NCBI GenBank assembly: GCA_964461135.1
Contig: CAYWTB010000014.1
Coordinates: 16,043 to 80,042, forward strand
Length of the DNA: 64,000 bases
Origin: RQOF01 sp964461135
GTDB lineage: Bacteria > Calditrichota > Calditrichia > RBG-13-44-9
Direction: 5' to 3'
This document shows, in pieces, positions 46,215-54,573 of this stretch. Numbering within the stretch: the stretch's first letter is position 1; each line of letters opens with the position of its first letter. Both the position numbers and the translations under genes were made by a program. The notes beneath the pieces were generated by a model. That model had not been told where the DNA came from. It searched no databases and worked only from the letters and a program-made list of their open reading frames with translations.

Positions 46215-46802
46215 ATGAAACGATATATTTGCATTCATGGCCATTTTTACCAACCTTCCCGTGAAAACGCCTGGCTGGAAGAAATAGAGGTTCAGGATTC
46301 GGCCTATCCTTTTCATGACTGGAACGAAAGGATATCAAGAGAATGTTATGCTCCCAATACGGCTGCCAGGATTCTGGATGGTGAGAGCCGTATTGTGGAT
46401 ATTATCAATAACTACAGCCGGATCAGTTTCAACTTCGGTCCCACGCTGCTGTCCTGGCTGGAAAAATCGGATCCCGAAACTTACAAGGCGGTTCTGCAGG
46501 CAGACCGAGAAAGCCGGAAACGTTTCGCCGGCCATGGCTCCGCACCGGCCCAGGTTTATAATCATATGATCATGCCCCTGGCCAATGAAAGGTTGCTTCG
46601 CATTACTGAAATAATTGAAAAACTGGAACAGTTAAATCTGGAATGTGACTACTGGGAAGCTCAGAATATTTTCTTTTTTATGCTCAAGCAAATTCATCCT
46701 GAAATGAAAAAGAAGGCTGATAAAGGAGACGAAAAGGCGGGACAGTGGTTGGCTAGTTTCCGTACACTGGGCCACAGCCTGAAAGTGAAGGTGGATGAAT
46801 GA
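46215..46802 (+). pseudogene. GH57 / DUF3536 family protein reduced by a large in-frame internal deletion
   Basis: From the ATG at 46215 (GAGGGAG upstream), residues 1-124 match the N-terminus of the DUF3536-type GH57 family: YICIHGHFYQPSRENAWLEE, HDWNERISRECYAPNTAARI, ISFNFGPTLLSWLE, FAGHGSAPAQVYNHMIMPLAN. The sequence then passes directly into what looks like the extreme C-terminus (WEAQNIFFFMLKQIHPEMKK, then GQWLASFRTLGHSLKVKV). Full-length relatives, as I know the family, have about 800 residues, so roughly 600, including the catalytic Glu region, appear to be missing in frame. The 195-residue frame is intact, with a ribosome binding site and a four-base ATGA overlap with treY. It cannot be an active GH57 enzyme. 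A residual binding or coupling role is possible. Confidence 0.75.
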
Positions 46803-49594
46803 TCAGGCCGGTGGCAATCTATCGCCTGCAGTTAAATTCTAATTTTAATTTCAGAAATGCCCGGAAAATTGTTGATTATCTTCAACGCCTGGGGATTTCT
46901 CATGTTTACGCCTCCCCCGTCCTGAAATCACGACCGGGAAGTCAGCACGGTTATGATGTGGTTGATCCTACCCGTATTGATCCGGAACTGGGTGAAGAGC
47001 AGGAGCTGAAGCAGCTGCTGGCGGATTTAAAGAAAATAGGGATGGGATGGATCCAGGACATTGTACCCAATCACATGGCTTTTTCCAGTGAAAATATCAT
47101 GCTGTATGATGTGCTGGAAAATGGACCATTCTCCCGTTATTATAATTTTTTTGATATCAATTGGGACCATCCCTATGAAAATATCCGGGGAAAAGTACTG
47201 GCTCCTTTTCTGGGTAAATTTTATGATGAATGCCTGGAAAGTGCCGAGTTAAAGCTGAAATACCACAAAAGGGGTTTAACACTCCATTATTATCAACATC
47301 TTTTTCCCATCCGTATCGAATCATATTCCGGGTTTTTCTCCTATCCTTTGCAGGAAATCAGGAACAGACTGGGCGATAAACACCCCTATTTTATTAAATA
47401 TGTGGGTGTTCTCAATGCCATAAAAAATATATCGGCACTTACCGAACAGAAAGAACGCTATGACCAGATATCTTTCATTAAAGAGATGATATGGGAGCTC
47501 AATAATGAAAATCCGGATATAAAAGACTGTATTCAGTCCACCATTAGATTTTATAATGGTAAGGCCGGGAAACCGGAGACTTTTGATCATCTTCACGAAT
47601 TGATCGGAGAACAGTATTACCGCTTGTCCTTCTGGAAAGTAGGTACCGAAGAGATAAACTACCGGCGCTTTTTTAATGTGAACGAGTTGATTTCCCTGAG
47701 AGCCGAAGAAAGAAAAGTTTTTTATACCACTCACCGGCTCATTCTGGATTTGTTAAAAGAAGGATTGCTGGATGGACTGAGAATTGATCATGTTGATGGG
47801 CTTCTCAACCCTACCGACTATTTGAATCTTCTGCGAAGCGAGATAAATAACCGATATCTGGTGGTCGAAAAAATATTGGAATTTGCAGAGAATTTGCCTC
47901 ATTTCTGGCCGGTTCAGGGTACCACCGGTTATGATTTTCTCAATTATGTTAATGGGATTTTTTGCGACCGTAAAAACGAAAATAAACTGAAAAGGATTTA
48001 TGAAAGGTACATTGGTTCCCGTATATCATATTCCAGGCAGGTTTATGAAAAGAAAAGGCTAATCGTGGGAAAATACATGGCCGGGGATGTAGGTAATCTG
48101 GCCCATTCTCTGGCCCATATTTCCGGCCGGTACAGATATGGCAGTGATTTTACCCTGTATGGCCTGAGACGATCTTTGGTGGAGATTCTTTCTCGTTTTG
48201 AAGTTTACCGTACTTTTATCTCCCGGGATCATTATCGAGAGGAAGACCGTGCGTATATCCGTGCAGCTGTGGAGGAGGCAAAAGTAAATATGCCTGATTT
48301 TATTAATGAACTGAATTTTATCGCGAAAATACTGCTGCTTGAAACAGACCGCCAGCTGACGCAGGATGAAAAAGAAGAATGGTATAATTTTATTTTCCGC
48401 TTTCAGCAGTTAACCGGACCATTAATGGCAAAAGGTTTTGAAGATACCTTGCTGTACAATTATAATCGTTTTTTATCTCTGAACGAGGTTGGGGGAAATC
48501 CCGGCAAAATGGGAGTCTCCGGTATTGAGTTTCACTATTTCAATAAGCGGCGATGTGAACGCTGGCCGGACTCCATGAATACCACCTCCACTCATGATGC
48601 GAAGCGGGGCGAGGATGTGCGTGCCCGGTTGAATGTATTGTCGGAAATTCCGGAAGAATGGGCTCAAAATGTTCGATTGTGGACCAGGCTGAATCGTAAA
48701 AAGAAAACCAAAGAAGGTTCGGTCCGGATTCCGGATCCCAATGATGAGTATTTCATGTACCAAACCATGATCGGTTCTTTTCCCTTTTCGGAGGATCAAT
48801 TGGCCGGCTACCGGCACCGGCTGAAGGACTATATAATAAAGGCAGTGAGGGAGGCGAAGGTCCATACGGCCTGGCTCAAACCGGATAGTGATTATGAAAA
48901 CAGTTACAAGCTTTTTGTGGACAATATTCTGGAGGAATCCCCGGAGAATTTTTTTCTGAAAGAATTTTTACCCTTTCAGAGAAAGATCGCCTGGTATGGA
49001 ATGTTAAATTCTCTTTCCCAAGTATTGATTAAAATGACTGCTCCCGGGGTTCCGGATTTCTACCAGGGAAGTGAATTGTGGGATCTGAATCTGGTGGATC
49101 CTGATAACCGGCGTCCGGTGGATTACGCCCGGCGAGCAAAATATTTGAAAGAGATAGATCGAAAATGTACTCTGAATACCCCGGCATGTGTTAAAAAACT
49201 GTTTTCTTCTTATACGGATGGTCGTATAAAGTTATTTTTAATAAAGCAGGTGTTAAAATTTCGACAGCAATATCATCTTATATTTGAGAATGGTAACTAT
49301 TTCCCGATGGAAATTAAAGGAAAATACCGCCGGCATATTTTGGGTTTCGCACGTCAATATGAAAAAAACTGGATTGTTATCGCTGCTCCGCGTTTATGTA
49401 CGGAACTGGTAAAAGAAAAAGAACTACCATTTGGACACTCGGTATGGGAAGATACCCGTATCATTCTTCCGGATAAAGTCTTAATCTGGAGGGAGGTGAT
49501 TTCCTCAGAAACCGTACAATTTGCCGCTGAACTCCTGCTGGGAGATCTATTCCGGCACTTTCCGGGTGCGGTCTTATTCGGAATTGAAAAGTAG
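46799..49594 (+). CDS. treY: Maltooligosyl trehalose synthase
   Basis: TreY (GH13) converts the reducing-end alpha-1,4 link of a maltodextrin to a trehalose link. At 931 residues it is of family-typical length. The signature start RPVAIYRLQLNSNFNFRNAR, then ISHVYASPVLKSRPGSQHGY, is present, with WIQDIVPNHMAFSSENIML, LDGLRIDHVDGLLNPTDYLN (nucleophile Asp330), VVEKILEFAENLPHFWPVQG (Glu357) and NTTSTHDAKRGEDVRARL. LIKMTAPGVPDFYQGSELWD and LVDPDNRRPVDY follow. The gene overlaps the GH57 remnant by four bases, so the two are translationally coupled. It is the last gene of the cluster and is followed by a strong terminator. Together with TreZ it makes trehalose from glucan. Confidence 0.96.
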   Translation: MIRPVAIYRLQLNSNFNFRNARKIVDYLQRLGISHVYASPVLKSRPGSQHGYDVVDPTRIDPELGEEQELKQLLADLKKIGMGWIQDIVPNHMAFSSENIMLYDVLENGPFSRYYNFFDINWDHPYENIRGKVLAPFLGKFYDECLESAELKLKYHKRGLTLHYYQHLFPIRIESYSGFFSYPLQEIRNRLGDKHPYFIKYVGVLNAIKNISALTEQKERYDQISFIKEMIWELNNENPDIKDCIQSTIRFYNGKAGKPETFDHLHELIGEQYYRLSFWKVGTEEINYRRFFNVNELISLRAEERKVFYTTHRLILDLLKEGLLDGLRIDHVDGLLNPTDYLNLLRSEINNRYLVVEKILEFAENLPHFWPVQGTTGYDFLNYVNGIFCDRKNENKLKRIYERYIGSRISYSRQVYEKKRLIVGKYMAGDVGNLAHSLAHISGRYRYGSDFTLYGLRRSLVEILSRFEVYRTFISRDHYREEDRAYIRAAVEEAKVNMPDFINELNFIAKILLLETDRQLTQDEKEEWYNFIFRFQQLTGPLMAKGFEDTLLYNYNRFLSLNEVGGNPGKMGVSGIEFHYFNKRRCERWPDSMNTTSTHDAKRGEDVRARLNVLSEIPEEWAQNVRLWTRLNRKKKTKEGSVRIPDPNDEYFMYQTMIGSFPFSEDQLAGYRHRLKDYIIKAVREAKVHTAWLKPDSDYENSYKLFVDNILEESPENFFLKEFLPFQRKIAWYGMLNSLSQVLIKMTAPGVPDFYQGSELWDLNLVDPDNRRPVDYARRAKYLKEIDRKCTLNTPACVKKLFSSYTDGRIKLFLIKQVLKFRQQYHLIFENGNYFPMEIKGKYRRHILGFARQYEKNWIVIAAPRLCTELVKEKELPFGHSVWEDTRIILPDKVLIWREVISSETVQFAAELLLGDLFRHFPGAVLFGIEK

Positions 49595-49613
49595 GCGCAG
49601 TAAAATCCTGTTT

Positions 49614-49650
49614 AAAAAACCCTTCCATGCTCACCATGGAAGGGTTTTTT
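49614..49650. terminator. Strong rho-independent terminator ending the alpha-glucan/trehalose operon
   Basis: AACCCTTCCATG pairs perfectly with CATGGAAGGGTT around a five-base loop, preceded by an A-run and followed by TTTTTTAT. The A-run on one side and T-run on the other make it bidirectional, serving treY (rightward) and the cytochrome gene (leftward), whose stop lies three bases away. Confidence 0.93.
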
Positions 49651-49652
49651 AT

Positions 49653-50252
49653 TTATTTCATACTGGTCTTGGCTGCCAACTCATCAGGTGGAACCGGAGC
49701 AGGAACTTGATTTTTTACGGGTGGGAGAGATTTGAGATAGGTGAAAACCGCATTTAAATCGTCATCTGTCATTTTTCTTATCATTTCCCATGGCATAGGA
49801 GGAAGAATGGGCCTTCCTGCACCCATATGTAAACCTGATCGCAAAGCTTTAACAAAAATATCCGGCGTCCATAATCCAATGCCGGTCTGATTATCCGGAG
49901 TGAGATTGGCGGAAAAACTCATACCCCAGGGGCCTACTGCTGCTGTTAGATCGGAACTGAAGAGTATCCACTCTCCTGGCTTAAGGGCCTTGGGATCTAC
50001 CCGCGGTAAGCGGAAGCCTGCCGGATGACCGGACAGCAGGCGAGTCTCATCCAGCATCATTCCTTTCTCACCGAATTTTTTGGGTGTATGGCAGTCATTG
50101 CAACCGCTAACAGTCACCAGATATTCACCCCTCTTGATTAGATCCTGTTTTGCAGGATTTTTATCGAGAGGTGAAGCAAGATTGCTTCTTACTAAAAATC
50201 CGGCTATTACCAGAACAAACAGCCAGCTCGTAAAAACAAGCCATCTATTCAT
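49653..50252 (-). CDS. Membrane-anchored monohaem c-type cytochrome
   Basis: The 199-residue protein has an N-terminal hydrophobic anchor (about residues 5-21), a single CNDCH haem-attachment site (Cys51, Cys54, His55), and a C-terminal FTYLKSLPPVKNQVP block typical of class I cytochromes c. GRPILPPMPWEMIRKM supplies candidate axial methionines. Proteins of this form (often annotated as diheme or gluconate-dehydrogenase-type cytochrome c) shuttle electrons in the periplasm. AGGAA stands before the ATG at 50252. It is convergent with treY and shares the terminator. The electron donor is unknown. Confidence 0.88.
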   Translation of the reverse strand: MNRWLVFTSWLFVLVIAGFLVRSNLASPLDKNPAKQDLIKRGEYLVTVSGCNDCHTPKKFGEKGMMLDETRLLSGHPAGFRLPRVDPKALKPGEWILFSSDLTAAVGPWGMSFSANLTPDNQTGIGLWTPDIFVKALRSGLHMGAGRPILPPMPWEMIRKMTDDDLNAVFTYLKSLPPVKNQVPAPVPPDELAAKTSMK

Positions 50253-50665
50253 AAAAATTCCTACATAACATTAAATTTAAAAAGCAAATTACATCGTGCA
50301 ATGCACACTTTAGTCACAGAAATTAGCATCGAAAATTAAGAAATAAAAGAAATATCTTATATGTGAATATTGTCTTTTGTGATTGTGTTTTACACAAATG
50401 GATAATTAAAGAAGCAGGAGTTTACCCGGCTCGATTTATGGCAGGGATTTACAGCTGACATAAGAAACAAGCCGCATGTTATATCATACTCTGCTGATCG
50501 TCTGTTTTTCCGCCGGACTCCCGGTAAAAAGTTGTTTATTCGGTTGGAAATAATTGTAGCAAGATGGATTATTCAGACTAATATTTTTTTTGCTGGAACA
50601 GACAGAAAGTGCTCCCGTATATTTGAAAAAATTTAACAGAAAAATTTTATGGAGGAAAAACCGTC
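50253..50665. other. Divergent intergenic region
   Basis: These 413 bases carry the promoters of the leftward cytochrome gene and the rightward M13 peptidase gene. I see no coding frame, no repeat shared with other parts of the window, and no clear operator. Confidence 0.45.
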
Positions 50666-52678
50666 ATGATGCGAATTGTTTTATTTCTGACCGGAATGAT
50701 TTTGTTTGCTGGATGTTCACAACAGTCCGAAACCGGTATTGAAAAAGAAAATATGGATACCTCGGAGAGACCCCAGGATGACCTGTATCAATTTGTTAAT
50801 GGAATCTGGCTGGAAAAAACAAGTATTCCACCCGACAAATCAAATTACGGTGCATTTTCTGAACTGGTAGAAGAAAATGAAAAACGATTAAGGAATATAA
50901 TCGAAGAAGCAGCTGCCATGGATAACAAAAAGGAGGGGAGTGAAGCTCAAAAAGTGGGTGACTTTTACCTGAGCTTCATGGATTCTTCCTTACTGGAAGA
51001 ATTAGGCTTAACGCCATTACAACCAGATCTGGAACGTATTGTCTCTGTCAAAACGAAAAAGGACCTGGTTTCACTAATGGCCTATTTCATACGGATGGGG
51101 GTGCAGACACCCTTCTATTACTATATTAACCAGGACCAGAAACAGTCCGATCAGTATATTAGTTATGTGGGTCAATCCGGATTGGGACTCCCGGACCGTG
51201 ATTACTATTTCAAAACCGACGATAAATTCAAGGAAATCAGGAAGAAATATGTTAATTATATTTCCGAATTATTAGCTTTGGCAAAGATCGATCACGAAAC
51301 GGATAAAGCCGGAAAAATTATGAAGATGGAAACAGCACTGGCACAAGGACATTGGACACGGGTGGAAAGCAGGGACAGAGATAAAACCTATAATAAATAT
51401 ACCATAAAAAACCTGGAAAATCTAACCCCCGCATTTTCCTGGTCTCTCTATATTCGTGAAGCAAAAATACCTCAAACATCTGAGATGATTGTGCGCCAAC
51501 CCAGCTATTTTAAAAAATTTAATGAGATTTTTGACCAATATTCTGTAGATGACTGGAAAGATTATTTTACCTTCCAGCTTCTGGATGCTATCGCACCCTA
51601 TCTGACTCAGAATTTTGTTGATCTTCATTTCAATTTTCATGGTAAAACCTTGAGCGGCATAGAAGAATTAAGTCCCCGCTGGAAACGGGCTGTTAACTCT
51701 ATTGATGATGTACTGGGAGAAGCTGTTGGTAAACTTTATGTTGAAAAATATTTTAAACCCGAGGCCAAGGAAAGAATGGTCACTCTGGTAGGGAATCTAC
51801 ACGAAGCTTATAAGAGCAGGATCCGTCAGCTGGATTGGATGAGCCCGGAAACCAGGGAAAAGGCTCTGGTTAAATTATCCAAATTCAGGGCAAAAGTAGG
51901 CTATCCTGATAAATGGAAGGATTATTCCGCTCTGGTAATTAAAAAAGATGAATTGCTGGAAAATATAAAACGTGCCAGTTTGACTACCTATGACCGGGAA
52001 ATTAACAAACTTGGTAAACCCATCGACCGTGAAGAATGGTTCATGACACCCCAGACGGTCAATGCCTATTATAATCCGAGCATGAATGAAGTAGTCTTCC
52101 CTGCTGCTATTCTGCAACCCCCCTTTTTTAATATGAATGCGGATGATGCCGTCAATTATGGGGCTATTGGTGCCGTGATAGGCCATGAGATGACTCATGG
52201 TTTTGATGATCAGGGTCGTAAATCAGATGGTGATGGAAATTTGACCGACTGGTGGACAGAGGCAGATAAACAGAAATTTCAGCAGCGTGCCGACATTCTG
52301 GTGAAACAGTTTAATAACTATATTGCCATTGATACTTTTCACATTAACGGGCAACTGACTCTGGGGGAAAACATTGCCGATCTCGGTGGACTGACCATTT
52401 CCTATTATGCTTATAAGATTTCCCTCAACGTGAAAGAGGCACCGGTCATTGATGGATGGAAGGGTGACCAGCGTTTTTTCATCGGCTGGGCACAGATTTG
52501 GCGACGGAAATACCGGGATGATGAATTGAGAAAGCGCCTCCTGACTGATCCTCATTCCCCGAGCCGTTTCCGGGTGGAGGGACCGGTAGTAAATATGCCT
52601 GAATTTTATGCGGCATTCAATGTCACCGGCAAAGATAAAATGTACATTCCGGTAACAGATCGTGTACAGATATGGTAA
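50666..52678 (+). CDS. M13-family zinc metallopeptidase lipoprotein (neprilysin/PepO-like)
   Basis: The 670-residue protein has a lipoprotein signal ending in LFAGC (Cys17), the long M13_N helical domain (starting QDDLYQFVNGIWLEKTSIPP) and the C-terminal catalytic domain. The domain includes VNAYYNPSMNEVVFPAAILQ, the zinc motif HEMTH (His507-His511), the third ligand in ENIADLGG (Glu568), and WAQIWRRKYRDDELRKRLLT near the end. M13 enzymes cleave short peptides. The lipidated, extracytoplasmic form is widespread in FCB bacteria. GGAGG lies before the tandem ATGs. It is followed by its own terminator. Confidence 0.95.
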   Translation: MMRIVLFLTGMILFAGCSQQSETGIEKENMDTSERPQDDLYQFVNGIWLEKTSIPPDKSNYGAFSELVEENEKRLRNIIEEAAAMDNKKEGSEAQKVGDFYLSFMDSSLLEELGLTPLQPDLERIVSVKTKKDLVSLMAYFIRMGVQTPFYYYINQDQKQSDQYISYVGQSGLGLPDRDYYFKTDDKFKEIRKKYVNYISELLALAKIDHETDKAGKIMKMETALAQGHWTRVESRDRDKTYNKYTIKNLENLTPAFSWSLYIREAKIPQTSEMIVRQPSYFKKFNEIFDQYSVDDWKDYFTFQLLDAIAPYLTQNFVDLHFNFHGKTLSGIEELSPRWKRAVNSIDDVLGEAVGKLYVEKYFKPEAKERMVTLVGNLHEAYKSRIRQLDWMSPETREKALVKLSKFRAKVGYPDKWKDYSALVIKKDELLENIKRASLTTYDREINKLGKPIDREEWFMTPQTVNAYYNPSMNEVVFPAAILQPPFFNMNADDAVNYGAIGAVIGHEMTHGFDDQGRKSDGDGNLTDWWTEADKQKFQQRADILVKQFNNYIAIDTFHINGQLTLGENIADLGGLTISYYAYKISLNVKEAPVIDGWKGDQRFFIGWAQIWRRKYRDDELRKRLLTDPHSPSRFRVEGPVVNMPEFYAAFNVTGKDKMYIPVTDRVQIW

Positions 52679-52683
52679 TCCTG

Positions 52684-52708
52684 GCCCCTCATCTGAGGGG
52701 CTTTATTA
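52684..52708 (+). terminator. Rho-independent terminator after the M13 peptidase gene
   Basis: GCCCCTCA (52684-52691) pairs perfectly with TGAGGGGC (52694-52701) across a two-base loop, followed by TTTATTAT, six bases beyond the stop codon. Confidence 0.88.
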
Positions 52709-52809
52709 TGGAATAAGACGTAATGTCTATTCTTGTGCAGACCAATACCCGGAATAATTTTGTTTGCAGAAAGCTTCTGCTTATTTTTGTGCCAGACAAC
52801 TTGTAGCTT

Positions 52810-53403
52810 TCAATGCGTGGATTCCGGCGAACTTTTATTGTTGGATACCTGTGGAGTCATTTGGAATTCGCCGGGGTTATACCCCTGTTTCTCCAGAATC
52901 TGATAAATGTATTGTAATTGTTCACTACCAAGATGAGGTTCACGAGCCAAAATCCATCCGTATTTCCGGTTGGGACTGCCAATAATAGCCCACCGGTAAT
53001 TATCATCCAGACCGATAATCCAGTAATCTCCCCAGAAAAGTGAAAAACCAAGCAAACTGAAGAAACTGACCTTAAGCCGCGCATTGGTGTTTTTGTCCAC
53101 AACTTTAGCAATACCTTTGATTCTATCAATTTTACCATCGAGCTTCTTGCACTCATTAACAACGGTTATTTTCCCATCTTCCCGTAATGAATAATCTGCT
53201 GTTGTCTCTCCCGCACATTTTTTCTGAAAGCGGTTGGGTAATCTGGCGATTTCATACCAGAGTCCCGTGTATCTTTCCAGATTGACCTGTTTCACGGTTT
53301 CAGGCGGTTTCTGCTGATGTGTACCCGTATCTGGGCCTGAAGCAACTGCCAGCATAACAGCAAATATTAATATGGCAGAGAAAGATACTGAAATTGGAAT
53401 CAT
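52810..53403 (-). CDS. Lipocalin family protein (Blc-like)
   Basis: The 197-residue protein starts with a signal peptide or anchor (about residues 1-25) followed by a bacterial lipocalin domain. The first structurally conserved region is YTGLWYEIARLPNRFQKKCA, followed by TADYSLREDGKITVVNEC, KGIAKVVDKNTNARLKVSFF, then GDYWIIGLDDNYRWAIIGSP and YGWILAREPHL. Bacterial lipocalins bind lipids at the outer membrane. Unlike E. coli Blc, no lipobox Cys is seen (AVASG). The ATG at 53403 is preferred over a GTG one codon earlier. AAGAGAG is the likely ribosome binding site. Confidence 0.92.
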   Translation of the reverse strand: MIPISVSFSAILIFAVMLAVASGPDTGTHQQKPPETVKQVNLERYTGLWYEIARLPNRFQKKCAGETTADYSLREDGKITVVNECKKLDGKIDRIKGIAKVVDKNTNARLKVSFFSLLGFSLFWGDYWIIGLDDNYRWAIIGSPNRKYGWILAREPHLGSEQLQYIYQILEKQGYNPGEFQMTPQVSNNKSSPESTH

Positions 53404-53790
53404 CACATTTCTCTCTTATTTGTCTTCATCAATCTGGATGTATTCAGATTTTGTTTTACAACATTTACTCTTTACCGGCATATCTTATTCTTTAAAAATT
53501 TGTTTTCACCTTAAATCAAATATAAACCCGCCATATACCCGAAAGGAACCGGGGCATGATAAAAAACAAAGAATTGTTTAATGCCATTGACAGGGTGCCA
53601 CGGGATTATGACCATGAAGAAAAAAATCTTAATAAAAATTGGAAAGTAAACCATTTTTATTATAATCAACTATCATATTTACTTTTTGTCTAACAAAATA
53701 CAGGTTTTGGAAAAGATATTCAAATGAAATAATGGAATCTTTCCGGTGATTAGACCCTATCATAAATTCATTTATAATCATGTCTTTTAA
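53404..53790. other. Spacer with a 45-codon frame and possible remains of a protease N-terminus
   Basis: A 45-codon plus-strand frame at 53556-53693 has AAAGGAACC upstream but no recognisable product. Within it, in another frame, an ATG at 53614 reads MKKKILIKIGK before a stop. This resembles the start of CPBP-family membrane proteases and may be the decayed N-terminus of the pseudogene that follows. Confidence 0.35.
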
Positions 53791-54327
53791 ACAGTCCTGT
53801 ACATCCGTATAACGTTGTCAGGATTTATGAACTATTCACATTCCTTGCCAGTTAATCCCTTCTGGCTTGCGGTTATCCAGGGTTTAGTTGGCGGCGTAAC
53901 TATTAATGCGATTGCCGGATTTGGAGAAGAACTGGGATGGCGCGGATTGCTTTCAAAAGAACTCCACCCGGCAGGATTCTGGAGATCTTCTCTGCTTATC
54001 TGAGCTGTCTGGGGCTTGTGGCATGCCCCGCTTATTCTTCACGGTCATAATTATCCACAGCATCCTCAGATTGGAGTGGGAATGATGATTATATGGTGCA
54101 TGCTGCTATCGCCCATTTTCTGCTATGTAATACTTAAAGCCGGGTCGGTGATAGCCTTAGTCATAATACATAAATCTCTCAATGGTACCTTCGGGCGGTC
54201 CATTATGCTTTTGAAAAGTGGTTCGGACCTGACGACCGGTGTTACCGGATTACCTGGCTTTCTGGTGTTATTTCTGATAAATGTGACTATCTGGTTCCAT
54301 ATGAAATGGAAAGAAAGAAATTTCTGA
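53791..54327 (+). pseudogene. Decayed CPBP-family (CAAX-like) intramembrane protease
   Basis: Two frames in the same register form the C-terminal part of a CPBP (Abi) intramembrane metalloprotease. The first holds motif 1 in FGEELGWRGLLSKELHPAGF and ends at an in-frame TGA (54001-54003). The same frame resumes at once with AVWGLWHAPLILHGHNYPQH (motif 2) and continues through SVIALVIIHKSLNGTFGRSI (motif 3) to TAA 54327. The N-terminal TM helices are missing: the frame is closed by TAA at 53788-53790 with no start before an internal TTG or ATG. A truncated 5' end plus a nonsense codon make it a pseudogene. Confidence 0.82.
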
Positions 54328-54573
54328 TCAGATACAATATCTTAACAGAAAATTCTTACAGGTTAATGAATTGAACTTTTTCATTCCCTGTGAATCTTGC
54401 TGATCAATTCTCTCTGATTATCCAGCTGCTGAGCTAAATGGTATTAATTATCTACTTTGGTGGCATTCCCTCCCTTATTATTTGCTGCTTTTTACGGTAG
54501 TTTAATGTCACGGTGCAACTAATCAGTCATGAGAGGCGTAATCTGAGATAATGTCCCAAAAAGGAGAAGTCCT

